64,000 nucleotides of DNA, taken from Rhodobacteraceae bacterium Alg231-04 (GTDB lineage Bacteria > Pseudomonadota > Alphaproteobacteria > Rhodobacterales > Rhodobacteraceae). Of this stretch, positions 26,396 through 35,677 are shown piece by piece. Position 1 is the stretch's first letter; each line of letters starts with the position of its first letter. The notes under the pieces were generated by a model. That model was not told where the DNA came from and did no database searches. It was given only the letters and a program-made list of their open reading frames with translations. Made by a program: the position numbers and the translations under genes. The stretch spans positions 1-64,000 of the forward strand of contig FREY01000010.1 of NCBI GenBank assembly GCA_900143635.1, given 5' to 3'.

Positions 26396-27403
26396 TCATG
26401 GTTGCCAGTCGGGGGTCAGCTTCACCGGCTGACCTGTGTTGATAGAAACGAGCGCGGCTTCGGCCAGACGCTGCGCCTCAAGCCCATCGCGAATACTGGC
26501 TAGCGGCTTGCTGCCGTCGCGGATCATGTCGACGAAGGCGACCATTTCCGCACGATAGGCGGCTTCGAACCGGGCGATGAAGTAGTCCATCGGCGGGGCA
26601 GAAAGCATACCAGCGGCGGCGGCGATGCGGATGTCGTTCTGCGGCCGGTTGTCGATGAACAGCACTTCATTGGCGCAATGGGCTTCCAGCCGCTGGTCAT
26701 AGCCAAACGGCCCGCGCCGGTTGTTCGACATCTGGACCATTCGGCCGGACGCAGTCATCATCGTCACCAGGAGGCTGTCGATATCGCCAGCCACGCCGAT
26801 CTCGGGGGCGATTTGGCAATTGCCGACCGCATAGATCGAGGCAATCTCTTCACCGGTCATGTAACGGGCCTGGTCGAAATCGTGGATCGCCTGGTCACGC
26901 AGCATCCCGCCCGAGACCTTTACATAAGCGATCGGAGGCGGGCCGGGATCGCGGGTGTGCATCACTAGCTGCTCCAGGCGTCCGGCAGTGCCATCAGCGA
27001 TGCGGTCGCGCACGGCGCGGAAGTTGGGATCATAACGGCGCTGGAACCCCAGCATCACCGGCAGTGCTGAAGCCTCGGCTGCGGCAGCAACCTTGGTGAC
27101 CGTGGGAAAATCCAGACTGATCGGCTTTTCGCAGAAGATCGCCTTCTGCGCCGTCACCGCGTCAAGCAGAAGATCCGCATGGGTGTCGGTCGGGCTGGCG
27201 ATCACCACGCCGGCCACATGCCGGTCAGCGAAGACCGCGCCCGGTTCCACAATTGCCGCTCCGGTGCGCAGGATCAGGTCATCCTGCGCAGGGCTGGCAA
27301 GTGGATCAACAAGGTATTTCACGCGAACGCCGGGCAGCGCTGCGAGGTTCTTCGCGTGAACCTGGCCAATCCGCCCGGTTCCGAAAACGGCAAGATCAAT
27401 CAC
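26396..27403 (-). CDS. iolG: Inositol 2-dehydrogenase (IolG type, Gfo/Idh/MocA family)
   Basis: A 335-residue NAD-dependent dehydrogenase. Rossmann motif GTGRIGQVHAKNLA, EKP motif CEKPISLDF, and GGMLRDQAIHDFDQARYMTG, the segment that carries the active-site Asp/His in inositol dehydrogenases (DxxIHDxDxxR). It oxidises myo-inositol to 2-keto-myo-inositol, the substrate of the next gene, iolE. I chose GTG 27403, preceded by GGAGAAG at 6 bases; a TTG at 27430 has none. It is the first gene of the operon and divergent from a LacI regulator 108 bases away. Confidence 0.86.
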   Translation of the reverse strand: MIDLAVFGTGRIGQVHAKNLAALPGVRVKYLVDPLASPAQDDLILRTGAAIVEPGAVFADRHVAGVVIASPTDTHADLLLDAVTAQKAIFCEKPISLDFPTVTKVAAAAEASALPVMLGFQRRYDPNFRAVRDRIADGTAGRLEQLVMHTRDPGPPPIAYVKVSGGMLRDQAIHDFDQARYMTGEEIASIYAVGNCQIAPEIGVAGDIDSLLVTMMTASGRMVQMSNNRRGPFGYDQRLEAHCANEVLFIDNRPQNDIRIAAAAGMLSAPPMDYFIARFEAAYRAEMVAFVDMIRDGSKPLASIRDGLEAQRLAEAALVSINTGQPVKLTPDWQP

Positions 27404-27511
27404 GGATGCTTCTCCATCGGGAAACTTCAATTCACGCCGATAATAGGCTGGCCACCGGTCCTGAAAAACGCCATCGTTGAGGAAATCTCTTCAAACCGAG
27501 GAGGCCATAGG

Positions 27512-28528
27512 ATGGGCCGAAAAACCACCGCCCACGACGTTGCGGCAGCGGCGGGGGTTTCTGCTGCGACCGTCGATCGGGTGCTCAACGACCGCGGGGG
27601 CGTCACCGAGGAAAAGGAACAGGCGGTGCTGGCCGCCGCACGACGCCTCGGGCTTGATCGTGCGCTGCGCCAGCGGCCAGCGCGCACCTTGCGCATTGCC
27701 GTGCTCGCCCAACCGCCGGAGAACGCGTTCCATGCCGAGATTCAGAACGGTTTTGAGGTCGCCAATCGCGCCTATCCTCAGTTCAACATGCAGTTTCGCA
27801 TGCACCACATTGACCCGGGTCGCAGTGATAGAATCGCACGACAAATCACTGAGCTTGCCCCGCAGCACGACGGTATCGTGATTGTCAGTGCCTATGACGT
27901 CGAAATCGCCTCCGCGCTCACGGGGTTCAGCGGCGCTGGAAAGCCGGTTATCACCCTTGCGACTGACATGCGCGGCATTGGTCCGCACCTCTATGTCGGT
28001 CCTGACAATAGAAAAGCTGGGCGGATTGCGGGCGATTTGATGGGTCGTTTCCTGGGCGCCGGAGGTGGCGAGGTGATTGTCATCGCGGGGCTGTTGAGCA
28101 TGATCGGCCACCGGGAGCGCGCGGAAGGGTTTCGCGAGGTGTTGGCAGACCGTTACCCACGGGTCTGCGTGTCGGAAATCTTGGAGAGCCGCGAGTGTGG
28201 AGGTCTTGCGGGGGATCTGGTCTTTCAGGCCATCAAGCGCAATCCTCAGACGCGGGGAATTTACAACGCATCCACCGGCGCGCAACCGATCGTCGACTCG
28301 CTCGCGGCCCTGAAGCGGCAAGAAGACATTGTGTATGTAACCCATGAACTGACCAGCGAACGGCGCCGGTTGCTAGCTGCCGGGCTGATAGACGCTATCA
28401 TCGATCAAGATCCGGCCCAGGAAGTGAAGACGACAGTCGAAACAATGGCCGCATTGTTGGGCCGCACCGAGGTGTTTCCCGTTTCCCCGGTGACCCCACT
28501 GCACATACACACGATAGAGAATTGCTAG
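27512..28528 (+). CDS. LacI-family transcriptional regulator
   Basis: A 338-residue regulator. The N-terminal LacI helix-turn-helix (TAHDVAAAAGVSAATVDRVL) is followed by a periplasmic-binding-protein-like sensor domain (RIAVLAQPPENAFHAEIQNG through VYVTHELTSERRRLLAAG), which binds a sugar or cyclitol. The D in ATVDRVL replaces the usual S (ATVSRVL), as in a sub-branch of sugar regulators. ATG 27512 follows GAGGAGGCC. It is divergent from iolG, so it most likely represses the inositol operon. I saw no clear palindrome in the 108-base spacer. Confidence 0.93.
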   Translation: MGRKTTAHDVAAAAGVSAATVDRVLNDRGGVTEEKEQAVLAAARRLGLDRALRQRPARTLRIAVLAQPPENAFHAEIQNGFEVANRAYPQFNMQFRMHHIDPGRSDRIARQITELAPQHDGIVIVSAYDVEIASALTGFSGAGKPVITLATDMRGIGPHLYVGPDNRKAGRIAGDLMGRFLGAGGGEVIVIAGLLSMIGHRERAEGFREVLADRYPRVCVSEILESRECGGLAGDLVFQAIKRNPQTRGIYNASTGAQPIVDSLAALKRQEDIVYVTHELTSERRRLLAAGLIDAIIDQDPAQEVKTTVETMAALLGRTEVFPVSPVTPLHIHTIENC

Positions 28529-28706
28529 ACGGATGCCGACGCTGGTAATGTCGGCTTCGCACAGGGCGCTCCGCTTAGAGCACCTCGCGGCATTCTACGA
28601 TTGGGCTCTGAGCCGACCTCGGCTGCAGCGCAGCAACATGTGGTATGATGCGTCGGTCAACGTCGGGTTGTCGTTGGGAAGGGCGTGGTGGATCGGAGGA
28701 TCAAAC

Positions 28707-29080
28707 ATGCAAACACCAAACTTACCGGCCATTCGCGCTCTTCGCCCCGCCTGGAACAAAGGTCGCATCGTTGGCCAAAAACGACCGCTCAAGCCCAAGC
28801 ACGTGTGGGCAATTAGGGTTCGGCTGGAATTGGCCGAAAACCATCGCGACCTGGCGCTGTTCAATCTGGCTATCGACAGCAAGCTGCGTGGCTGCGATCT
28901 GGTCAAAATGAAAGTGGTCGATGTCATTGCTTCCGGCCAGATCAAGGAACGGGCGTCAGTCCTGCAAAGCAAGACGCAGAAACCTGTCCGTTTCGAAATC
29001 TCTGAAGGCACGCGGGCGTCACTGGAAAAGTGGATGCAAGACCCGTTGATGGTTGGATCTGAGCACCTCTGGCCCAGGAC
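28707..29080 (+). pseudogene. Truncated tyrosine recombinase, paralogue of the 23.2-23.8 kb integrase
   Basis: ATG 28707 with GGAGGA upstream encodes about 125 residues closely related to the intact integrase: AWNKGRIVGQKRPLKPKHVW, FNLAIDSKLRGCDLVKM, ASVLQSKTQKPVRFEIS. Homology stops near MVGSEHLWP, before the HxxR, GH and Tyr motifs. The frame then runs antisense through the end of the histidine kinase gene. The first catalytic Arg and Lys remain, but the nucleophile is lost, so it cannot recombine DNA. The break lies within about ten bases of the kinase stop codon. Confidence 0.85.
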
Positions 29081-29087
29081 GGCATCC

Positions 29088-30539
29088 TCAACTTCTCTGA
29101 ATAATGAGCCGGGCGGAAACGCCCGCCGCCGTGTCTTCAAACGTCAGTTTTCCGCCATGCAATTTTGCGATTGTTGCTACGATCGTCAGCCCCAGTCCAT
29201 GACCGTCAATTGTCTTGGTGTTTTCACCGCGTTGAAATGGCGCCAAAAGGCCTTCGATTTCTGCAGCGGAGCTTTCTGACCCCTCGTCCTCGATCAAGAT
29301 CGTCGCGATCCGTGCGTCGGCCTCTAGGCTTACCGTGGCGCGGCGGCCGTATTTCAATGCGTTCTCTATGAGGTTGGTGATCGCACGCTCCAATGACACA
29401 GGGCGGCCGAACACTACGGTGTCGCGATCATTGGACATCACACCGTACCCCTGGCGAGACATGAAGATGGATTGCCCCCCCTGCACGATGACATTATCGG
29501 CTTTGCGGAATGTAACGGGGCGGCCCACGTCTTGGTAATTGGCGACGATGGCCTCCAGCAGGGCCGTGAGCGACAGTTTGCGCGGCTCTTCGGCCCCCAT
29601 CTCAGCGTGGGTATAGCTCAGCACGCTTTCGATGATGCCCGTCATGCTATCGATGTCTGCTTCAAATTTATGTCGCAGGTCTGCGTCTTGGATCAAGGCA
29701 GCGCGTAGGCGCAGGCGCGTCGCTGGCGTACCGAGGTCGTGGCTGACACCAGACAATACGGCAGCGCGGCCTGCCAGCTGTTCGCGTTCGATCTCCAGAT
29801 AGCTATTCACGGCGGTGATGATCGACTGCAGTTCTTGCGGACCCTGGTGGGGGTAGCGTGCCGGGCCGCCTACCCGGCGGCGGTTACGCAGCTGTTCTGC
29901 AAAAGACAGGAAAGAGGCAGGGAGGTTCAAGGCGATGGTCATCACGATGCCAGTTGCGACGATGGCCGACAGGGCGGCCAGGATTCGGTGGTCTGGTGGG
30001 GAAGCGTCGCAGCCCCAAACCGCCGTTCCGTCAATCTGGACCCAAGGGGCATCGCCCATGTGGGCCACAACTAATGGATCGCTGCAAAACGCAGCCAGTT
30101 TACGGGTGATCTCGCCCATGGTTTCTGCGGCGGTTTGCCCATCTCGGCGGGGCAGGTCCGCGAGGCTATAGGTTATGTCTGGCGACAAAATGGCTACTGT
30201 GACCGAGGCGCCGGTGATTGGGTTGGCCGCATCGGGCGAGATCGGAACAATCGTGATGCGCGGTGCAGGCGGTGTGCCTGTCAGTTGGCGGAAAGACCCT
30301 GACGTTGCATGCGCTTGGTCAGCGGCAGATAGGGGCGAAATGGTGACGCCCGGCGGAGGCGCGGTGCCGTTCTGCATTGCGTAATACACCGTCAGGCCCG
30401 CATCGTAGGCTTTTATGCCGTGAGTGCGCCAATCGGATGTTGATTTCTCCCAAAACCAAACCGTGCCGCCGCCCATTACTAGCGACACCAAAACCAAAAC
30501 CGGCCCGATCATTCGCAGGCTGTTGAAAGGTGTTTTCAC
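29088..30539 (-). CDS. Sensor histidine kinase of a GltR/GtrS-like two-component system
   Basis: A 483-residue kinase. Membrane helix ~7-30 (MIGPVLVLVSLVMGGGTVWF), periplasmic region ~31-190, helix ~195-218, HAMP-like linker, HisKA domain with the phospho-accepting His in LSGVSHDLGTPATRLRL (~285), and HATPase_c with ITNLIENALKYG and DGHGLGLTIVATI. GTG 30539 overlaps the regulator's TGA by four bases, so the pair is translationally coupled. A longer frame with a random N-terminus was rejected. Its position beside a glucose ABC operon and glucokinase suggests it senses extracellular sugar. Confidence 0.92.
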   Translation of the reverse strand: MKTPFNSLRMIGPVLVLVSLVMGGGTVWFWEKSTSDWRTHGIKAYDAGLTVYYAMQNGTAPPPGVTISPLSAADQAHATSGSFRQLTGTPPAPRITIVPISPDAANPITGASVTVAILSPDITYSLADLPRRDGQTAAETMGEITRKLAAFCSDPLVVAHMGDAPWVQIDGTAVWGCDASPPDHRILAALSAIVATGIVMTIALNLPASFLSFAEQLRNRRRVGGPARYPHQGPQELQSIITAVNSYLEIEREQLAGRAAVLSGVSHDLGTPATRLRLRAALIQDADLRHKFEADIDSMTGIIESVLSYTHAEMGAEEPRKLSLTALLEAIVANYQDVGRPVTFRKADNVIVQGGQSIFMSRQGYGVMSNDRDTVVFGRPVSLERAITNLIENALKYGRRATVSLEADARIATILIEDEGSESSAAEIEGLLAPFQRGENTKTIDGHGLGLTIVATIAKLHGGKLTFEDTAAGVSARLIIQRS

Positions 30540-31273
30540 GTCTCTGACACCGTAACATCGACGGCGAACACATAGCCCACGCCGCGTTCGGTTTTTAGGA
30601 TCTGTGGATCCTTGGGGTTTGCTTCGATCTTGTTGCGCAATCGTCCGACCAGCACATCGATGGAGCGGCTTGATGCTTCGGACTGAGGTTGGGCTTCGCC
30701 GGTGATGTCGAGGTTGTTTGCGATTTCTTCGCGGGTGAGGGGGATGTGCGGATTGGCGAGAAGCACCTGCAACAGGGTGGTTTCGCGGTGCGACAGGGCG
30801 ACTTGTACTTTGGGGGGTGATTGGACTTCGCCAGTTTTGGCGTCGAACGACCAGCCGTTGAACTGGAACGTATTGGTATTGCGGCGATGCACCAAGGAGG
30901 ACGAGCGCCGGGTCCGCGACAGCACGGCCTTGACCCGTGCGAGCAAAAGTTCGGGGTTGAACGGTTTGGCGATGTAGTCGTCCGCGCCCACGGCGTAACC
31001 TTCCATACGTTGATGGTCGGCAGACAGGGCAGACACCATGATTATCGGAACATCCTGTTCGCGCCGCAGACGCTTGCAAATTTCCAGACCGTTCTCGTCA
31101 CCCAGCATTACGTCCAGCAGAACCAGATCGACGCGCCCCCCGTCGATGTGGGTGCGGACCTGGGATTCATTGGCGGCAGGCAAGGCAATGGAGCCATTCT
31201 GATGCAGAAACTGCGTCATCATCTGCCGCATGTCGGGGTCATCATCGACCACAAGGATACGTGGAATCGCCAT
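30536..31273 (-). CDS. OmpR-family response regulator
   Basis: A 245-residue regulator. The receiver domain (~1-120) has acidic residues in LVVDDDPDMRQ, phospho-acceptor Asp in DLVLLDVMLGDENG and Lys in YIAKPFNPELLLARV. The C-terminal winged helix (~140-240) includes LSHRETTLLQVLL and SIDVLVGRLRNKIE. ATG 31273 follows GAGGAGACG. It pairs with the downstream histidine kinase and is divergent from the sugar ABC operon. Four TGTAACA-like repeats in the divergent spacer are its likely binding sites. Confidence 0.94.
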   Translation of the reverse strand: MAIPRILVVDDDPDMRQMMTQFLHQNGSIALPAANESQVRTHIDGGRVDLVLLDVMLGDENGLEICKRLRREQDVPIIMVSALSADHQRMEGYAVGADDYIAKPFNPELLLARVKAVLSRTRRSSSLVHRRNTNTFQFNGWSFDAKTGEVQSPPKVQVALSHRETTLLQVLLANPHIPLTREEIANNLDITGEAQPQSEASSRSIDVLVGRLRNKIEANPKDPQILKTERGVGYVFAVDVTVSET

Positions 31274-31334
31274 GTTTCGTCTCCTCTGTCGCTGGGTGGG
31301 TAGTGTGGTTGGGCAGCTACCCGCACCGTTCTTA

Positions 31335-31381
31335 TGTAACAGAATGCAACAAAATCGAGCCCAAGGTAACAGCGTGTAACA
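31335..31381. promoter_or_regulatory. Four phased TGTAACA-like direct repeats (predicted response-regulator box)
   Basis: TGTAACA at 31335, TGCAACA at 31345, GGTAACA at 31365 and TGTAACA at 31375. Starts are spaced 10, 20 and 10 bases, so all lie on one helix face. OmpR-type regulators bind head-to-tail repeats spaced by about one turn. The array lies in the divergent spacer between regulator and sugar-binding-protein genes, 62-108 bases from the regulator start and about 129 from the other. Confidence 0.7.
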
Positions 31382-31509
31382 AGCGATCGCATTTTCTGCA
31401 TTCGTGGCGCGAATACCTGCCATGATGTAATTGCCTCGACGCAGGTGTGGCGGTCACAATATCGCCATTCGAGCCGCCAAATGCGGTCTTTTCTGGGAGG
31501 AAGTCGAAA

Positions 31510-32754
31510 ATGAAAAAGCAAATATTAGGCGCCGTGTCCGGCCTGGCCATCGTGGCATCCTCAGCAGCGTTTGCTGAACCACAGGCAGAGGTTCTGCACT
31601 ACTGGACATCCGGTGGTGAAGCAAAATCAGTTGCTGTTTTGCAGGAAGAGTTTGCTGCAAACGGTGGCACATGGACAGACATGCCAGTCGCTGGCGGCGG
31701 CGGTGATGCAGCCGGCACAGCCCTGCGTGCACGTGTTCTGGCCGGTAACGCACCGACTGCCGCACAGATCAAAGGCCCGGCCATTCAGGAATGGTATCAA
31801 GAAGGCGTTCTGGCCGATATTTCTGCTGTCGCCGAAGCCAACAACTGGGCAGAGGTTCTACCAGCATCGATCGCTGGTCACATGCAGTGTGACGGCACAT
31901 GGTGCGCGGCGCCTGTAAACGTTCACCGGGTTGACTGGATCTGGGCAAACGCTGAAGTTCTGTCCGCCAATGGCATCGAAATGCCAACAACATGGGACGA
32001 GTTCAACGCAGCCGCTGGGAAACTTCAGGCCGCTGGCATCATCCCATTGGCCCACGGTGGTCAGTCCTGGCAGGATGCCACTGTCTTCGAGGCAGTCGCA
32101 TTGGGCATCCTTGGCGCTGACGGCTTCCAAAAAGCATTTGTCGAGCTGGACACAGAGACCCTGACGTCTGATGAAATGAAGGCTGTATTTGACCAGATGC
32201 GGATCATGCGCGGGTTTGTCGACAGCAATTTCTCGGGTCGTGACTGGAACCTTGCCACAGCGATGGTGATGAACGGCGAAGCCGCCTTCCAAATCATGGG
32301 GGACTGGGCCAAGGGCGAATTCATGGCCGCAGGTCAAGTGCCGGGCGAGGACTTCCTTTGCGCGTCCACACCGGGTGAGGGTTTCCTGTATAACGTCGAC
32401 AGCTTTGCGATGTTTGCCATCGACGGCGAAGAAAAGCAGCAAGGCCAGGCACTGTTGGCCGAACTGGTCGTTGGCCAGAACTTCCAAAAGGTGTTCAACC
32501 TGAACAAAGGTTCGATCCCTGCACGCACAGACGTGTCATTGGACGCCTTTGACAACTGTGCAATCCTGTCTGCCAAAGACATGGCCGCCAGCTCTGAGGG
32601 TGGTTCGCTCTTGCCGTCTTATGCGCATGGTATGGCGCTTCGCGGTGCGCAATCCGGTGCAATCACCGATGTTGTGACTGCGCACTTCAACTCTGACATG
32701 TCGTCTGATGACGCCGTTCAGATGCTGGCAAATGCGATTGCAAACAGCCTGTAA
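31510..32754 (+). CDS. Sugar ABC transporter substrate-binding protein (glucose/mannose type)
   Basis: A 414-residue periplasmic binding protein of the CUT1 family. Signal peptide MKKQILGAVSGLAIVASSAA followed by FA^EP. The mature part has LHYWTSGGEAKSVAVLQEEF, a hallmark of glucose/mannose-binding proteins, with paired cysteines CDGTWC and others. GGAGGAAG precedes ATG 31510. It is the first gene of an operon with two permeases, an ATPase and glucokinase, which supports glucose as ligand. A stable hairpin follows the stop codon. Confidence 0.94.
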   Translation: MKKQILGAVSGLAIVASSAAFAEPQAEVLHYWTSGGEAKSVAVLQEEFAANGGTWTDMPVAGGGGDAAGTALRARVLAGNAPTAAQIKGPAIQEWYQEGVLADISAVAEANNWAEVLPASIAGHMQCDGTWCAAPVNVHRVDWIWANAEVLSANGIEMPTTWDEFNAAAGKLQAAGIIPLAHGGQSWQDATVFEAVALGILGADGFQKAFVELDTETLTSDEMKAVFDQMRIMRGFVDSNFSGRDWNLATAMVMNGEAAFQIMGDWAKGEFMAAGQVPGEDFLCASTPGEGFLYNVDSFAMFAIDGEEKQQGQALLAELVVGQNFQKVFNLNKGSIPARTDVSLDAFDNCAILSAKDMAASSEGGSLLPSYAHGMALRGAQSGAITDVVTAHFNSDMSSDDAVQMLANAIANSL

Positions 32755-32762
32755 GACAGTCT

Positions 32763-32793
32763 CCTTATCCCTTCGATCATCGGAGGGATAAGG
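32763..32793 (+). terminator. Intercistronic hairpin after the sugar-binding-protein gene
   Basis: CCTTATCCCT / AGGGATAAGG form a perfect 10-bp stem. The inner bases TCGA/TCGG extend it to about 14 pairs (one G-U) with a three-base loop. It starts 8 bases after the stop and ends 20 bases before the permease start, with no T-run. It probably stabilises the upstream message so the binding protein is made in excess. Confidence 0.6.
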
Positions 32794-32812
32794 ACCTTTA
32801 GGAATTTATCCC

Positions 32813-33685
32813 ATGACCAAATGGCTTGAAGAAAACACGCCAAAATTGGTGCTGGCCCCGTCCTTCGTTGCAGTGCTCATCTTCGTCTACGGCTTCATCG
32901 CATGGACGGCGTGGGTTTCTTTGACACGGTCGCGGTTGTTGCCGAAATATGAAATAGACGGGTTCATCCAATATGACCGCCTGTTCGCATCACCCCGTTG
33001 GGACACGGCCTTTGGCAACCTGTTTGTCTTCGGCTTCCTGTTCATCGTCATTGCCATGGTGCTCGGTCTGATTCTTGCGATACTTTTGGATCAGAACATC
33101 CGCACCGAGGGCGCGATCCGCACGATCTACCTGTACCCGATGGCGCTTTCGATGATTGTCACCGGTACAGCGTGGAAATGGATCCTGAACCCCGGTCTTG
33201 GGCTTGAGGCCACAGTGCGCGGCTGGGGGTTCGAGACCTTCACTTTTGACTGGCTCGTGAACCCAGACATGGCAATCTACACCATTGTGATTGCTGCAAT
33301 CTGGCAAAGCTCTGGCTTTGTGATGGCCCTGTTTCTGGCCGGCCTACGGTCTGTGGATCAGGAAATCATCAAAGCAGCGCAGGTCGATGGGATCCCGACA
33401 TGGCGTGTCTATACGGCCATTATCATCCCCTCGATGGCCCCGATCTTTTTGTCGGCCTTCATCGTGCTGTCGCATCTTGCCATCAAAAGTTTCGATCTGG
33501 TGATCGCGTTGACGGGCGGTGGTCCGGGCTATGCGACCGATCTTCCTGCGACCTACATGTATGCAATGGCGTTTTCGCGCGGTGACATTGGCCAGGCGGC
33601 AAGCTCGGCAATGATCATGATGATGGTCGTCTTTGCGATCATCGTGCCTTACCTCTACTCGGAATTGAGGTCCAAAGATGACTGA
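32813..33685 (+). CDS. Sugar ABC transporter permease 1 (CUT1 family)
   Basis: A 290-residue inner-membrane permease with six predicted helices and a MalF/GtsB-like layout. The EAA-type coupling motif is present as EIIKAAQVDGIPTWRVYTAI. It partners the second permease, whose gene overlaps by eight bases, and the ATPase. ATG 32813 has AGGA about 12 bases upstream. It forms half of the channel for a monosaccharide, likely glucose from operon content. Confidence 0.95.
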   Translation: MTKWLEENTPKLVLAPSFVAVLIFVYGFIAWTAWVSLTRSRLLPKYEIDGFIQYDRLFASPRWDTAFGNLFVFGFLFIVIAMVLGLILAILLDQNIRTEGAIRTIYLYPMALSMIVTGTAWKWILNPGLGLEATVRGWGFETFTFDWLVNPDMAIYTIVIAAIWQSSGFVMALFLAGLRSVDQEIIKAAQVDGIPTWRVYTAIIIPSMAPIFLSAFIVLSHLAIKSFDLVIALTGGGPGYATDLPATYMYAMAFSRGDIGQAASSAMIMMMVVFAIIVPYLYSELRSKDD

Positions 33686-34571
33686 TCTGTCTTACTCTCC
33701 GGCCTCATCCGGCAGCAGCGCGACGAAGATCGCATTGCGCTGGGGGCTCTACATCATGCTTGGCCTGTTTGCGCTGTTCTACCTGATGCCCCTGTTCGTC
33801 ATGGTGACCACATCGTTCAAAAGCCTTGAGGAAATCCGCACCGGCGATCTGATCTCACTCCCCCGGGAAGTCACGCTGGACGCATGGCGCACTGCGTGGT
33901 CGGGTGCTTGCACCGGCATCCAGTGCGAAGGTGTGCGCCCCTTCTTTTGGAACTCGGTCCTGATTGCAATTCCGGCTGTTATGATCTCGACGTTGATCGG
34001 CGCCTTGAATGGCTATGTCGTGGCGCAGTGGCGGTTCAAAGGGGCCAACCTGTTCTTTGCCCTGATGCTGTTTGGCTGCTTTATCCCGTTTCAGGTCGTC
34101 TTGCTGCCGATGGCACGGATGTTGGGCCTGATGGGGCTTGCGGGCACGATACCGGGTCTGATCTTTGTCCACGTGATCTACGGTCTTGGGTTCACCACGT
34201 TGTTTTTCCGCAATTACTACGTGTCGATCCCGGCCGAGTTGACAAAAGCCGCAAAGGTCGATGGCGCGGGTTTCTTTCGCATCTTCTGGTCGATCTTTCT
34301 GCCATTGTCGCTGCCGATCATCGTGGTGACTGTCATCTGGCAATTCACCCAAATCTGGAACGATTTCCTTTTTGGTATCTCGTTCAGTCAGGCCGGCACA
34401 CAACCCGTGACTGTTGCTCTGAATAACATCGTCAATTCGACCACTGGCGTGAAGGCGTACAACGTTGATATGGCCGCGGCCATCATCGCCGCGCTGCCCA
34501 CGCTGTTTGTCTATGTCGTCGCTGGCAAATACTTCGTCCGCGGTCTGACCGCCGGCTCCGTGAAAGGATAA
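33678..34571 (+). CDS. Sugar ABC transporter permease 2 (CUT1 family)
   Basis: A 297-residue permease with six helices and a MalG/GtsC-like layout. The coupling motif is AELTKAAKVDGAGFFRIFWS. A periplasmic insert (GACTGIQCEGVRPFFWNS) holds two cysteines, also seen in glucose-type permeases. It starts inside the end of the first permease gene (eight-base overlap) and ends four bases before the ATPase gene, so translation is coupled. Confidence 0.95.
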   Translation: MTDLSYSPASSGSSATKIALRWGLYIMLGLFALFYLMPLFVMVTTSFKSLEEIRTGDLISLPREVTLDAWRTAWSGACTGIQCEGVRPFFWNSVLIAIPAVMISTLIGALNGYVVAQWRFKGANLFFALMLFGCFIPFQVVLLPMARMLGLMGLAGTIPGLIFVHVIYGLGFTTLFFRNYYVSIPAELTKAAKVDGAGFFRIFWSIFLPLSLPIIVVTVIWQFTQIWNDFLFGISFSQAGTQPVTVALNNIVNSTTGVKAYNVDMAAAIIAALPTLFVYVVAGKYFVRGLTAGSVKG

Positions 34572-34575
34572 TCAC

Positions 34576-35673
34576 ATGGCCCCCATTCTAGAAATCAACA
34601 ACCTGTTCAAAAACTACGGGCCTGTTGAAATCCTCAAAGACATCAACGTGGCCATTGAGCAAGGTGACTTCCTCGTGTTGGTCGGCCCCTCTGGCTGCGG
34701 TAAATCTACCCTGCTGAACTGCATTGCAGGGCTTGAGCCGATCACCAGCGGCAAGATGGCGATTGGCGGACAGGACATGACAAATGTCAGCCCCAAGGAC
34801 CGCGACATCGCCATGGTGTTCCAGTCCTACGCGCTTTATCCCACGATGACGGTCGCCAAGAATATTACCTTTGGTATGAAGGTGCGCGGGATTGATCAGG
34901 CGGTCCAGGATCAAAAGCTCGCCCATGTGGCCCAGCAACTCCAGATCGAACCATTGCTAAACCGCAAGCCGGGGCAGTTGTCAGGTGGTCAGCGGCAACG
35001 CGTTGCCATGGGCCGCGCCTTGGTGCGCGATCCCAAACTCTTTTTGTTTGACGAGCCGCTATCCAACCTTGATGCCAAGCTGCGCGTCGAGATGCGGACC
35101 GAGATCAAGGCCCTGCACCAGCGGCTTGGCGCGTCAATGGTCTATGTCACACACGACCAGATCGAAGCGATGACACTGGCCACAAAGATCGTTGTGATGA
35201 AGGGGGGGGTGATCCAGCAAATCGGCACACCCGCCGAGATCTATAACCGTCCTGCGAACCTGTTTGTCGCGGATTTCATGGGCAGCCCCGCGATGAACCT
35301 GATACCGGCCAAGGCAAAGGCGAACGGCGCGGGCATGCAGATTGAAATCGCGCGGGAAAAAGGTGATCCGATTGTTCTGACAGACACCCGCAATCAGGAC
35401 CTACCTGAAAACGTGATCCTTGGCGTGCGCCCCGAAGACATCGCTGATGCCGCTATCGGGCGCGGCGGTGACACCCAAGAAGCTGATTGTATCATCGACA
35501 TCGTCGAACCTGCAGGGGCCGATACATTTGCGGTTATGCAATTGGGCGGCAAACACGTCACTGCGCGCCTACATGCTGAAACCACAGCCGCCGCAGGGAC
35601 CGCACAACGTCTGGCGTTTGATTTGGGGAAGGTTTCGTATTTCGCTCCCGAAACCGGCCTGCGTCTGAACTGA
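34576..35673 (+). CDS. Sugar ABC transporter ATP-binding protein (UgpC/MsmK type)
   Basis: A 365-residue ATPase. Walker A GPSGCGKST (~37-45), Q-loop MVFQSYALYP, signature LSGGQRQR (~135), Walker B LFLFDEPLSNLD (~155), H-loop VYVTHDQ. The C-terminal TOBE/regulatory domain (~240-365) is typical of CUT1 ATPases and often binds regulators or the EIIA protein. It energises the two upstream permeases. Start ATG 34576, four bases after permease 2. Confidence 0.96.
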   Translation: MAPILEINNLFKNYGPVEILKDINVAIEQGDFLVLVGPSGCGKSTLLNCIAGLEPITSGKMAIGGQDMTNVSPKDRDIAMVFQSYALYPTMTVAKNITFGMKVRGIDQAVQDQKLAHVAQQLQIEPLLNRKPGQLSGGQRQRVAMGRALVRDPKLFLFDEPLSNLDAKLRVEMRTEIKALHQRLGASMVYVTHDQIEAMTLATKIVVMKGGVIQQIGTPAEIYNRPANLFVADFMGSPAMNLIPAKAKANGAGMQIEIAREKGDPIVLTDTRNQDLPENVILGVRPEDIADAAIGRGGDTQEADCIIDIVEPAGADTFAVMQLGGKHVTARLHAETTAAAGTAQRLAFDLGKVSYFAPETGLRLN

Positions 35674-35677
35674 TCCG

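Noticed and set aside
30540-31079. N-terminal extension of the histidine kinase over the response regulator
   Set aside because: The extension is antisense-like, arginine- and proline-rich, and the GTGA overlap at 30536-30539 gives a coupled start followed directly by a membrane helix.
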